Source: Phycisphaerales bacterium (GTDB lineage: Bacteria; Planctomycetota; Phycisphaerae; Sedimentisphaerales; Anaerobacaceae). Taken from it: 35,830 bases of DNA. Made by a program: the position numbers and the translations under genes. Each line of letters starts with the position of its first letter. The stretch's first letter is position 1. The stretch covers positions 5,628,377 to 5,664,206 of the forward strand of contig CP070678.1 in assembly GCA_020352515.1 (NCBI GenBank), written 5' to 3'. Below the pieces are notes generated by a model. The model saw only the letters and a list, made by a program, of their open reading frames with translations, had not been told where the DNA came from and made no database searches. Shown here piece by piece: positions 8,286 to 16,777 of this stretch.

Positions 8286-8532
8286 AACCGGCTCCTTATA
8301 CGGAAAGCTCATCACACAGTCGTTTGTCCGTGCAAGTTCACACGCTCTTCCGCAAACGCCTGCCAATCCTGCAACCCCAACTTCTTCCAGCCGCAACGCT
8401 TCACTACCCCTTTAAGGCAGCCCATCCGGTCGAGGTAACATGATTATTGAGAACGCGCGGCTCCGGGGGCGACACGACGCCTGCGGCCCAGGCCGCGGTC
8501 CGTCTTGCGAAATCCCACGTCCGTTACGGCAT
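8286..8532. other. Non-coding spacer
   Basis: About 250 bases between the divergent small membrane protein and the bioY promoter. It contains a short GC-rich hairpin (GCGGCC, CA, GGCCGC near 8484) without a T tract. I find no gene or recognised RNA. Confidence 0.3.
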
Positions 8533-8561
8533 TTGACGCGCGGACGTCTTTGAAATATAAT
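8533..8561 (+). promoter_or_regulatory. Sigma70-type promoter of bioY
   Basis: TTGACG (8533-8538) and a perfect TATAAT (8556-8561) are separated by 17 bases. The predicted leader to the bioY start is about 100 bases. I see no BirA or BioR palindrome over the boxes. Confidence 0.65.
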
Positions 8562-8668
8562 GGCGCACGACAGCCGGTCTGGATACCGTCGATGAGTCTT
8601 TTTTCGCGGGCCGGACGCAATGGTCGAATCGTTTACGGCGCATAGCGTTCACCTGTCCTGGAGTTAGT

Positions 8669-9259
8669 ATGTCGGTTCATACAACTGTGGTAGACCTCTG
8701 GCGGCCAAGTGAGAAAACGCGTGCCGCTCTGTACGACCTTGCCCTGATAGTGGGCGGCTCGCTGCTTCTTGCCTTCTCAGCGCAATTAGCCGTCGGCTTT
8801 CCGGTGCCCATCACCGGCCAGACCTTCGCCGTCTTGATGCTCGCCGCCCTGCTCGGACCGCGGCGCGGCTCACTGTGCGTTCTGGCTTATATCGCCGAAG
8901 GCGCTGCCGGGCTGCCCGTCTTCGCCCAGGCAAAATTCGGCATCCCCGCACTACTCGGCCCGACCGGGGGCTATATCATCGGCTTTGTGCCTGCGGCATT
9001 TCTCGTCGGCTTTCTCGCCCGGAGAGGCTGGGACCGGCGAATCGGAACGACCGTCCTGGCAATGGTCCTCGGCAACCTCGTAATCTACGCCTTCGGGCTG
9101 CTGTGGCTGTCTGTTCTTATCGGCCCGGGCCGGTCAGTGGCGACCGGCGTTCTGCCTTTTATCCCCGGTGACATCATCAAAATCGCCCTTGCCGCCGCAA
9201 TCCTCCCGGCCGCATGGAAGTTCCTCGCACATTTCCAGCTTGCAGACCGGACAGAATAA
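8669..9259 (+). CDS. bioY: Biotin transporter substrate-binding subunit BioY
   Basis: A 196-residue integral membrane protein with about six hydrophobic segments. It carries the BioY signatures: PVPITGQTFAVLMLAALLG, GPTGGYIIGF and PFIPGDIIKIALA. BioY is the biotin-specific S component of ECF transporters; it can work with shared energising subunits or, in some bacteria, alone. No BioM/BioN gene is adjacent, so it is a solitary S component. GGAG lies 6-7 bases before the ATG. It has its own promoter at 8533-8561, and the next gene is not functionally related. Confidence 0.95.
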   Translation: MSVHTTVVDLWRPSEKTRAALYDLALIVGGSLLLAFSAQLAVGFPVPITGQTFAVLMLAALLGPRRGSLCVLAYIAEGAAGLPVFAQAKFGIPALLGPTGGYIIGFVPAAFLVGFLARRGWDRRIGTTVLAMVLGNLVIYAFGLLWLSVLIGPGRSVATGVLPFIPGDIIKIALAAAILPAAWKFLAHFQLADRTE

Positions 9260-9271
9260 GGGAGTCAGACA

Positions 9272-9296
9272 ACGGGCATGTGTTCCGCCTGCCCGT
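9272..9296 (+). terminator. Possible terminator hairpin after bioY
   Basis: ACGGGCA (9272-9278) and TGCCCGT (9290-9296) form a perfect 7-bp stem with an 11-base loop, 13 bases past the bioY stop. There is no T tract, so intrinsic termination is doubtful. Confidence 0.25.
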
Positions 9297-9359
9297 GTTA
9301 CAAGGTGATGTGATGCTTGCTGACAGGTATGCCTGAACATGAATGCAGGAGGTTAACTC

Positions 9360-10544
9360 ATGAAGCGACGAGAGTTCATTAAGGACACGGCTATCACATT
9401 GGCCGCTTTGGCGGCGAACAATACGCGCGGCGCCGACGCACAGGGCCCCAAATACCGTGTCGCGGTCATCGGCAGGACGGGGAAAGGAAACTACGGGCAC
9501 GGGCTGGACGTGGTCTGGAAGGATATCGAGCGCACAGAGATCGTGGCCGTGGCGGATGAGGACCCTAAGGGTCTGGCTGCAGCGGCCAAAAGGCTCAATG
9601 GGCCGCGCGCATACGCCAACTACCGGCGGATGCTCGAGAAGGAACGGCCCCGGATCGTGAGCGTCGCCCCGCGCTGGCTCGACTGTCACCGCGACATGGT
9701 CCTCGCCTGCGCGGAATTCGGGTGTCACGTATTTCTCGAGAAGCCAATGTGCCAGAGCCTCGAGCAGGCCGATAAAATGGTCGCCGCCATGGAAAAGAAG
9801 AATCTCAAGCTGGCCATCGCCCACCAGAGCCGCTACAGTCCGGCGCTCAAGCACGTTCAGAAGATTATCGCAGGGGGAAAGCTCGGTGACATAGTCGAGC
9901 TTCGCGGCCGGGGCAAGGAGGACCGGCGGGGCGGCGGAGAGGACCTCATGGTCCTGGGGACGCACATCATGGACCTGATGCGCTTCTTTGCCGGCGAGCC
10001 CAAATGGTGTTTCGCACGTGTCACGGACGGCGGCAAACCGGTTACCAGAGAGCTGGTTCGCGACGGAGCGGAGGGCATCGGCCCTCTCGCAGGAGACGAG
10101 ATTCACGCCATGTACCGTTTTGCGCAGCCGACGATGGGCTATTTCTCCACCCATCGCGCAAGGTACGGCGCCGCCAGACGGTTCGGCCTGCAGATCTACG
10201 GGACAAAGGGAATCGTGACGATCACCACGGGCGCGGTTCCCGAAATCTGGTTTGTCGAAGACCCGTCGTGGCAGCCCGGACGCAGCAGGGCGGGGTGGAA
10301 ACGGATATCCAGCAACGGCATCGACAGGCCCGAGACCCTTAGCGACCCCGGCCACAGTCTCGGCAATCGCCCCGTCGCTCTCGACCTTCTGCACGCCATT
10401 GAGACCGACACCCAGCCCAGGGGTTCGATGTACGACGGCCGGGCCGCCCTCGATATGATTCTGGCCGTGTACGAATCCCACTGTAAAGAAAGGCCGGTGA
10501 AGCTCCCACTTGAAAACCGAAAGCACCCGCTTACCCTGCTCTGA
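9360..10544 (+). CDS. Gfo/Idh/MocA-family oxidoreductase, Tat-type leader
   Basis: A 394-residue NAD(P)-dependent oxidoreductase-like protein. The N-terminus MKRREFIKDTAITLAALAA resembles a Tat leader (RRxFxK), common for planctomycete members of this family. The Rossmann domain begins with YRVAVIGRTGKGNYG, where the usual GxGxxG is altered, and has the EKP catalytic-site motif at 127-129 (FLEKPMCQS). The C-terminal alpha/beta domain follows. Such enzymes oxidise or reduce sugars and cyclitols; the substrate is not predictable. A strong AGGAGG lies 8 bases before the ATG. The sulfatase downstream is separated by about 250 bases and a promoter, but both may act on sulfated glycans. Confidence 0.92.
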   Translation: MKRREFIKDTAITLAALAANNTRGADAQGPKYRVAVIGRTGKGNYGHGLDVVWKDIERTEIVAVADEDPKGLAAAAKRLNGPRAYANYRRMLEKERPRIVSVAPRWLDCHRDMVLACAEFGCHVFLEKPMCQSLEQADKMVAAMEKKNLKLAIAHQSRYSPALKHVQKIIAGGKLGDIVELRGRGKEDRRGGGEDLMVLGTHIMDLMRFFAGEPKWCFARVTDGGKPVTRELVRDGAEGIGPLAGDEIHAMYRFAQPTMGYFSTHRARYGAARRFGLQIYGTKGIVTITTGAVPEIWFVEDPSWQPGRSRAGWKRISSNGIDRPETLSDPGHSLGNRPVALDLLHAIETDTQPRGSMYDGRAALDMILAVYESHCKERPVKLPLENRKHPLTLL

Positions 10545-10723
10545 ACGTCCCGGCGCCGAGACCGCGCCGTGCGCCCATGCACGTTACCGGGCGGGGGTTT
10601 TCCCCGGCAGTCGGCGACCTCTCGGCAATTATGCTCAAGAAGTGATCTGCCGGAACTTGCGTATCGCCCCCAGCGCACCGGCTGATGTCGCTTCGCCCGG
10701 CACGCAACAATACTCGGCGCTGC

Positions 10724-10750
10724 TTGACTCTGCAGCCAATCCGTTATAGT
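10724..10750 (+). promoter_or_regulatory. Candidate promoter of the sulfatase gene
   Basis: TTGACT (10724-10729) and TATAGT (10745-10750) each match 5 of 6 consensus bases, but the spacer is short at 15 bases. The leader would be about 45 bases. Confidence 0.45.
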
Positions 10751-10801
10751 GTACGGCGCGTTTGAAGAACCTATTTTATGATAGTTAATCCGGGAGTCGA
10801 T

Positions 10802-12445
10802 ATGCTGGTAACAAGACGCAGTTTCCTCAAGACCACGGCCGGCGCACTCGCCCTCGCCGCCACGGGCTCTCTCCGACGCGCCGCCTCGGCGGCGCCCGGC
10901 GCCCGCAGGCCCAACGTCCTGCTGATACTCGCCGACGACATGGGCTTCTCCGATGCCAAATGCTATGGCGGTGATATCCGAACGCCCAACCTATCCGCCC
11001 TCGCAGCGGGTGGACTGCGATTCACACAGCACTACTCGACCGGCCGGTGCTGGCCCTCCAGAGCAACGATACTCTCCGGGTTCTATGCCCAGAGTATCCG
11101 ACGCGACGCCATGCCCGGAATCAAGCTCGGCCGCAGACCGGCCTGGGCGCCGCTGCTGCCGGAAATGCTCAAGCCCCTCGGATACTCCTGCTACCACAGC
11201 GGCAAGTGGCACATAGACGGCCCGCCCGCCGACGGCGGATTCGACCGCTCCTGGGGGGGCCAAAGAAGCGGCTGCGACTGGGACAGGTACTTCGATTCCA
11301 AGCCATGGACCGAAGAAGGGGTTACGGCGCCCGTCGAGCCCGGCCGACCCTATTACTCCACCGTTGCCATCGCCGACCACGCCATCGGCTGCCTCGACCT
11401 GCACGCAAAGAACCACCCCGGAAAACCGTTCTTCCAGTACGTCGCATTCTACAGCCCCCACTTCCCCCTACACGCAATGCAAAAGGATATCGACAGATAC
11501 CGTGACGCCTACCTCAAGGGATGGGATTGGGTCAGGCAGAGCCGATGGCGGCGCATGAAGAAGATGGGCATCGTCAATACCCCGCTCTCGAAACGGCAGC
11601 CCGACATTGTCCCATCGTGGAATCTCAAGCCCGAACAGCTCAAAAAACGTATCGGGCCCGGCGAGGCCGCCTTTGCCGTCGCGTGGGATTCGCTTAGCGA
11701 ACAGCAGAAGGAATTCCAGGCCGCAAAGATGGCCGTCCACGCCGCAATGATTACGCGAATGGACCTCGAAATCGGACGAATCGTGGCCCGCATCAAGGAG
11801 ATGGGCCAGTTCGAAAATACGCTTATACTCTTCGCCAGCGACAACGGGGCCAGCGCCGAACAGATCATCCGCGGCGACGGCCACGACCCGGGAGCGCCGA
11901 TAGGCTCGGCAAAGACATTTCTCTGCCTCGGCCCCGGCTTCTCCACCGCGGCAAATACGCCGTTGCGGCTCCACAAACATTGGAACCACGAGGGAGGAAT
12001 CTCCTCCCCGCTGATCGTGCACTGGCCCGCGAGAATATCCGCGCGCGGCGAGCTCCGCCATAACCCGTCACACTTCGTGGACATCGCGCCGACCATACTG
12101 GAAATCGCCGGGGGCACATGGCCGGACGAGGTCAAAGGCGCGAAAGTGCCGGCCAGGCCGGGCCGAAGCCTCGTGCCCGTGTTCGAACGCGACCACACCG
12201 TGGCGCATGACTGCCTCTGGTGGTGCCACGCGGGAAACCGCGCAATCCGCATCGGAGACTGGAAACTCGTTTCGAGATCCGGCCGCGACAGACAATGGGA
12301 GCTGTATGACCTCAGTACCGACCGGGCCGAGATGAACGACCTGGCCGAAAAACACCCGGAAAAGGCTGCACTGATGGCCCGCAAGTGGAACAGCCTGGCC
12401 GACGACTTCCGCGAGAGACTCGCAGCCTCCGCCGCACCGGGATAA
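10802..12445 (+). CDS. Secreted type I sulfatase with Tat leader
   Basis: A 547-residue arylsulfatase-family enzyme. The leader TRRSFLKTTAGALALAA is a Tat signal. LILADDMGFSDAKCYGG carries the metal-binding Asp pair (45-46). GRCWPSRATILSG is the formylglycine motif CxPSR with Cys83, to be oxidised by an FGE-type or anaerobic maturase not seen in this window. GKWHIDG and FASDNGA hold further active-site residues. It hydrolyses sulfate esters, probably on polysaccharides. I chose ATG 10802 because GGGAG precedes it and the Tat motif is then properly N-terminal; an upstream ATG at 10778 is less likely. Substrate class cannot be assigned from sequence alone. Confidence 0.94.
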   Translation: MLVTRRSFLKTTAGALALAATGSLRRAASAAPGARRPNVLLILADDMGFSDAKCYGGDIRTPNLSALAAGGLRFTQHYSTGRCWPSRATILSGFYAQSIRRDAMPGIKLGRRPAWAPLLPEMLKPLGYSCYHSGKWHIDGPPADGGFDRSWGGQRSGCDWDRYFDSKPWTEEGVTAPVEPGRPYYSTVAIADHAIGCLDLHAKNHPGKPFFQYVAFYSPHFPLHAMQKDIDRYRDAYLKGWDWVRQSRWRRMKKMGIVNTPLSKRQPDIVPSWNLKPEQLKKRIGPGEAAFAVAWDSLSEQQKEFQAAKMAVHAAMITRMDLEIGRIVARIKEMGQFENTLILFASDNGASAEQIIRGDGHDPGAPIGSAKTFLCLGPGFSTAANTPLRLHKHWNHEGGISSPLIVHWPARISARGELRHNPSHFVDIAPTILEIAGGTWPDEVKGAKVPARPGRSLVPVFERDHTVAHDCLWWCHAGNRAIRIGDWKLVSRSGRDRQWELYDLSTDRAEMNDLAEKHPEKAALMARKWNSLADDFRERLAASAAPG

Positions 12446-12616
12446 TCCGCATGTGGCCTGCGCCGTCGCCAAACGCCGGTGGAAACTCGGAAACCCGGAG
12501 CGGCCTGCGAATTTTCTTGCAATCCGGCCGTCAAAACTGTAAAGTCGCCCCTGCCTTGCCGAAACGTGATCGTCGCGCCGGCTTCGGACCGGCTGCTTGC
12601 CAAGGCTTTGCGTCAC

Positions 12617-12687
12617 TGGGGAATAGTGTAACGGTAGCACGACTGACTCTGGATCAGTTAGTCAAGGTTCGAATCCTTGTTCCCCAG
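12617..12687 (+). tRNA. tRNA-Gln (anticodon CUG)
   Basis: A complete 71-base cloverleaf. The acceptor stem is TGGGGAA/TTCCCCA with discriminator G. The D arm is GTG...CAC. The anticodon stem is ACTGA/TCAGT with the 7-base loop CTCTGGA, giving anticodon CTG at 34-36. A 4-base variable loop and the T arm CAAGG-TTCGAAT-CCTTG follow. CCA is not encoded. The U1-A72 acceptor start is typical of tRNA-Gln. Confidence 0.95.
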
Positions 12688-12725
12688 CTCCTCGATAAGC
12701 GGGGCCGCCCGCGGAAACGCACTTA

Positions 12726-13496
12726 TTAAATATCGAACTGCGCGATAACGGGTGTGTGGTCGCTCGGGCGGTCGACGGCCCTGGGTGCGGTGTCTATATG
12801 GCAGGCCGTGCTCATCTCGGCCACCTCCGGCGTGGCCATGATATGATCCAGCCGCCAGCCCAGGTTCCGGGCAAACGCCCCCGGCATCCTGTAGTCCCAG
12901 AACGTATATTTGCCCACCTCGTCGCAGTGCATGCGAAACACATCGACAAAACCCCACTTCATCACCTTCTTGAGCCGCTGCCGAACGTCCGGATGAAAGC
13001 ACACATGCACGGCCAGTCGCTTCGGGTCGTAAACGTCCCGGTCCTCCGGGGCGATATTCAAATCGCCTACCCAGACCACTGGATCCTGCGGCTCAAAGCT
13101 GGTGCGGAAATAGTCGGCGAGCCGCTCGAACCAATCGAGCTTGTAGCGGAATTTGGCGGAGTCAGGCGATTGGCCCTGCGGCACGTAGGTATTAACTACC
13201 GTAATCGGCCCGATATCCGCCCTGATCAGCCGGGCCTCGTCACGCGGGTCGTCGTCGAATCCGAACGCGACATTCTCCAGCTCGCTCCTGCTGAAAATCG
13301 CCACTCCGTTATAGCTCTTCTGCCCCCGATAAACATAGCGGTATCCGGCCTCATCGAATGCCTGGCAGGGAAAATCCGCATCCTGGACCTTCGTCTCCTG
13401 AACGCACAGCACGTCGGGCTTCTGCTCCGCCAGCCACCCGAGCACTATCCCCAATCGTGCACGCAACGAGTTCACATTGAAACTAACAATCTTCAT
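12726..13496 (-). CDS. xthA: Exodeoxyribonuclease III (AP endonuclease)
   Basis: A 256-residue enzyme that cleaves DNA at abasic sites and degrades 3' ends during base-excision repair. It begins MKIVSFNVNSLRARLG, matching family N-termini, which favours the ATG at 13494-13496 over a GTG six bases upstream. The metal-binding glutamate is in CVQETKVQ (Glu34). VVWVGDLNIAPEDRDVY, WRLDHIM and SDHTPVIAQF supply the catalytic Asp/Asn and the Asp-His pair. Length is as usual for the family. It converges on tRNA-Gln. Confidence 0.95.
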   Translation of the reverse strand: MKIVSFNVNSLRARLGIVLGWLAEQKPDVLCVQETKVQDADFPCQAFDEAGYRYVYRGQKSYNGVAIFSRSELENVAFGFDDDPRDEARLIRADIGPITVVNTYVPQGQSPDSAKFRYKLDWFERLADYFRTSFEPQDPVVWVGDLNIAPEDRDVYDPKRLAVHVCFHPDVRQRLKKVMKWGFVDVFRMHCDEVGKYTFWDYRMPGAFARNLGWRLDHIMATPEVAEMSTACHIDTAPRAVDRPSDHTPVIAQFDI

Positions 13497-13685
13497 CTTC
13501 ACGCCATTCTCGATTCGGGTCGGCGGACCCGAAGCCTTCCTGTCCCCGTGCCCTGGCCTGCCGGACCACGCCCCGCCGCCTCAGCCGTGCCTTTACCACC
13601 GAAGTATAGCCTGCCATTATCTAATGTGATTGACCGGATCGGCCGCAAGAATCATCGGGTCGCCCCAAAACCGCCACAGACGGCA

Positions 13686-16058
13686 TCACGCAAACTCCTC
13701 GACCTGCTTTTCATCGGTCGTCCTGTCGGCCGGCAATTCCTCTATACGCGTCGTCCCCGGCGTGACCGGCTCAACAAGATCTCCCTGCTCAAAAGGGACG
13801 TTGCCAACCTCTTCCCCCCGGTCCAGTATGCTGTAGCTCTCGACTATTGAGAGAAGCCCCTGAATAAAGCTCAATATGCTCTCGGCCCCCTGGTTGATGT
13901 TCACACCCCCGGCCATCAGCGCATCGCAGCAGCCTTTTGTTCTGAAGTCATACAGCGGGATATGCAGATCGTTTGCACCGAGGAACCAGTCGAAAGCCTT
14001 TCTCTGCAGCGTCAGCAGCTTCTTGTCGCCCGTGGCGTCATGGGCGGCGCGAAGCATCAGCACGGTACCAGCCGCCTCGATAGGCTGCTGGTCGAAATTG
14101 GCACGGGTGCGGCCCCTCGGGTACCAGCCGTTGCACCCGACGAAGCTAAAATGCTCGCCTGTGAACGTGTTGGCCAGGAGAAAATCACTGCTCTGCCGCG
14201 CAACATCCAGGTACCTGTCGTTCTCCAACGTCATGCCCGCATCGAATAACGCGTGCGGCAAAACCGCATTGTCGTACGTCAGCACGTGCTCGAACCATTG
14301 CCAGCCCGGGTGACGCTGCCTCCCGTATTTGCCCACCAGCTCATCGGCCGCCAGCTCCATCTGGCGCTTGATATCGCTGGCGCCGGGAAACTGCCTCAGG
14401 TAGTCGGCCATCCCGAGTATGGAATATGCCATCCCTCTTATATGCTGCTTGAGAACACGTCCGACCGACCTGTCGAAGCAGTCTTTGATTACGGACAGGT
14501 AGGAAGGTGACGGTGGTTTTGCCATGACGGTCCCGAACGCCCACAGGACCCGACCGAACGCATCACTTGCCGGCTCGTCCTTTTGCCACGTCCTGTCAGA
14601 ATGCATGAAGTTCCTGATCGACCCGTCCGGCTGCTGGGAATACATTACGAAAGACAGATACCTGTCCAGAAGCTGAAGCGCCTCCGGCTCACGGTACTGG
14701 GCGTAGTAATTGGCCATCGCAATGGCCGCGCGCGCGTTGTCGTCCGTGCAGTATCCGTCCCTGCGGTTCGGTATTGTGAACTTCGCGTGCTGAAAGAGCC
14801 CGGTCTCGTCCGTCAGCTTCTTGAGGTGAACAAGCGAGGGCTCGGGAACCTCGATGCTCGAAAGCGTCTCGGCAGGCGACAGCGGCGCCTTGGCCGCCAC
14901 CTGAACCGGCAGCCTTCTGGCCCTGAACAGCTTCCAGTAGACCTGGCCTATCTTCGGCCACGTCCGGGACCGGCCGTAGTCGTACGCACGCCTGCGAAGA
15001 GAATAATACAGCCCGTCATCGCCCAGTATCCCCACTATGGCCTCGGCCATTTGCGTGCAATCGCCGAACGCCACCAGCTTGCCACGACCGTTCGCCAAAA
15101 GCTCCTCCGCCGCCCAGTAGGGCGTGCTGACCACGGCCTTGCCCGTGCCGACGGCGAACGACAAAGTCCCGCTGGTCAACTGCTCCCTGCTCAAATAGGG
15201 AGTCACGTAAACGTCCGCCGCACACAGAAAATTGTGAAGCTCCTCGTCATCCACGAACCGGTTGTGAAAAAGAACATGGTCCTCAAGACCGAAGTCCTTG
15301 ACCATTTGCTGAAGGCTGAAGCGGTATGACTCTCCATCCTGCTTTAGGACGGCCGGATGAGTCATGCCCAGGACTATATACATCACCAAGGGCTCGGCCG
15401 GGACTATCTCGCGCATCGCTTCGAGCATGTACTCTATGCCCTTGTTCTTGTTCAAAAGCCCGAACGTCAGGATCGTCCGGCGGCCCTCCAGACCGAATTT
15501 GTGCTTGTAGTAGTTGCTGTCAACGAACGGCAAATCCGGTATCCCGTGTGCTATCAGATCGATCTTCTCGTCCGATACGCCGTAGATATCGCGGAGCATC
15601 CCCACCCCGCGCTCGTTCATCGTGATTACCCGCATCGAGGCCTCGCAAACCTCCACCATCGACTTGCGGTAGGCCTCGTTCGGCTCGTCCAGAACCGTGT
15701 GCAGCGTCGTTATGATCGGGGCTTTGAGGCGGTTTAGAAGCAGGCTCAGGTACTGCCCCGCCTCGCCCCCGAAAAGCCCGAATTCATGCTGGACCGACAC
15801 CAGATCGACGTGGCTGAAATTGATGTAATCTGCAGCACAAATATAGTCCTTCTTTACATTCTGACGGACCTCGAACTTCACCGGCTCGGCGTATTTGAGT
15901 TCGTCATCCGCCCTCATTGCCACCACCAACGGCTCGAATCCGCCTTTGGAAGCGGCACCTACGCTCCTGATAAGGTCGGATGTAAACGTGGCAATCCCGC
16001 ATTTTCTCGGCGGGTAAGATGAAATGAAGACAACCTTTTGAGAGATCCCTTTGGGCAT
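13686..16058 (-). CDS. GT4 glycosyltransferase fused to an alpha/alpha-barrel glycosidase-like domain
   Basis: A 790-residue cytoplasmic protein with two parts. Residues up to about 385 form a GT-B glycosyltransferase of family 4: SSYPPRKCGIATFTSDL at the acceptor-side N-terminus, VSVQHEFGLFGGE, and the donor site around LTSGTLSFAVGTGKAVVSTP and AAEELLANG. From about residue 420 the protein is a helical domain with repeats such as RRDGYCTDDNARAAIAMANY, LDRYLSFVMYSQQPDGSIRN and HPGWQWFEHVLTYDNAVLPH. These look like an (alpha/alpha)6-toroid carbohydrate-active fold. It probably builds and trims or senses an alpha-glycan; sugars are unknown. GGGA precedes the ATG at 16056-16058; an upstream TTG is less likely. 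It is transcribed away from the Rrf2 operon. Confidence 0.88.
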   Translation of the reverse strand: MPKGISQKVVFISSYPPRKCGIATFTSDLIRSVGAASKGGFEPLVVAMRADDELKYAEPVKFEVRQNVKKDYICAADYINFSHVDLVSVQHEFGLFGGEAGQYLSLLLNRLKAPIITTLHTVLDEPNEAYRKSMVEVCEASMRVITMNERGVGMLRDIYGVSDEKIDLIAHGIPDLPFVDSNYYKHKFGLEGRRTILTFGLLNKNKGIEYMLEAMREIVPAEPLVMYIVLGMTHPAVLKQDGESYRFSLQQMVKDFGLEDHVLFHNRFVDDEELHNFLCAADVYVTPYLSREQLTSGTLSFAVGTGKAVVSTPYWAAEELLANGRGKLVAFGDCTQMAEAIVGILGDDGLYYSLRRRAYDYGRSRTWPKIGQVYWKLFRARRLPVQVAAKAPLSPAETLSSIEVPEPSLVHLKKLTDETGLFQHAKFTIPNRRDGYCTDDNARAAIAMANYYAQYREPEALQLLDRYLSFVMYSQQPDGSIRNFMHSDRTWQKDEPASDAFGRVLWAFGTVMAKPPSPSYLSVIKDCFDRSVGRVLKQHIRGMAYSILGMADYLRQFPGASDIKRQMELAADELVGKYGRQRHPGWQWFEHVLTYDNAVLPHALFDAGMTLENDRYLDVARQSSDFLLANTFTGEHFSFVGCNGWYPRGRTRANFDQQPIEAAGTVLMLRAAHDATGDKKLLTLQRKAFDWFLGANDLHIPLYDFRTKGCCDALMAGGVNINQGAESILSFIQGLLSIVESYSILDRGEEVGNVPFEQGDLVEPVTPGTTRIEELPADRTTDEKQVEEFA

Positions 16059-16272
16059 CTGCAAAGTCCCTTTCGTACGTAGCCGCGATGGGTAAGTCTG
16101 ATTCTAAGCCCACCCGGCCGGCCTGTCAAGCTAATTGCGCAGCATTCTCCCTTATCAGGGACTTCCTCCGTGTACAGAAGCGCCTCACGTAAATCCTATA
16201 CGCCCGCAAAGGCCTGAAATTGCGGATTACAATATTTTTTTCAATATTTCCTTTATTCTCTCGCACCAACTA

Positions 16273-16300
16273 TTGACACCTGCGTATAATACGCTACTAT
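16273..16300 (+). promoter_or_regulatory. Promoter and probable Rrf2 operator of the cys/nif operon
   Basis: A perfect -35 box TTGACA (16273-16278) and a -10 box TACTAT (16295-16300) are 16 bases apart. The palindrome GCGTA-TAA-TACGC (16282-16294) fills the spacer exactly. A dimeric repressor there would block RNA polymerase. AT-rich sequence (16230-16255) lies upstream and could act as an UP element. The binding protein is inferred to be the adjacent Rrf2 regulator. Confidence 0.6.
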
Positions 16301-16328
16301 TACAGTGGGAATAATAGGAGATTTAGCC

Positions 16329-16763
16329 ATGAAGCTATCGACTCGTACAAGGTATGGAATAAGAGCAATAATTGAGCTGGCAGAACACGCCGGCAACGGC
16401 CCCTTGCAGCTCAAAATCATCGCCCGCCGGCAGGGCATATCGGTCAAGTATCTCGAACAGCTAATCGCCGTGCTCAGAACCGCTGGATTCGTGAGGAGTA
16501 TCAGGGGGGCGAAAGGCGGGTACGTACTTGCCAAACCAGCCGACCAGGTTAGACTCATCCAGGTCGTCCATTGTCTCGAAGGACCGGTCATGACCGCTGA
16601 ATGTGTGGATGACGAAGAGTACTGTGACCGCGCTGCGGACTGCGCCGCCAGAGGGGTCTGGGCACAGGTTCAGCAGGCCGTTGAGAATGTCCTGCAATCC
16701 ATTACACTCCAGGATTTGGTGGACAGGACAAGACGAAAAAAGGAGTTGGACTATCAAATATAG
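16329..16763 (+). CDS. Rrf2-family transcriptional regulator, IscR-like
   Basis: A 144-residue winged-helix regulator. The start [18 protein letters not shown] and the DNA-binding region [19 protein letters not shown] with [14 protein letters not shown] are typical of Rrf2 proteins. Cys92, Cys99 and Cys105 lie in [19 protein letters not shown], spaced nearly as the [2Fe-2S] ligands of IscR, although the fourth-ligand histidine of IscR is absent (Ala/Arg there). It probably senses Fe-S status or cysteine supply and controls the following seven-gene operon. GGAG lies 8 bases before the ATG; an upstream GTG is unlikely. A palindrome between its own promoter boxes suggests autorepression. CymR-like cysteine sensing is the alternative. 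Confidence 0.9.
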   Translation: MKLSTRTRYGIRAIIELAEHAGNGPLQLKIIARRQGISVKYLEQLIAVLRTAGFVRSIRGAKGGYVLAKPADQVRLIQVVHCLEGPVMTAECVDDEEYCDRAADCAARGVWAQVQQAVENVLQSITLQDLVDRTRRKKELDYQI

Positions 16764-16777
16764 ATGGAGGACCAATT

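Noticed and set aside
9177..10526. Minus-strand open frame of 449 codons
   Set aside because: Antisense to the Gfo/Idh/MocA gene, which has the EKP motif and a strong ribosome site.
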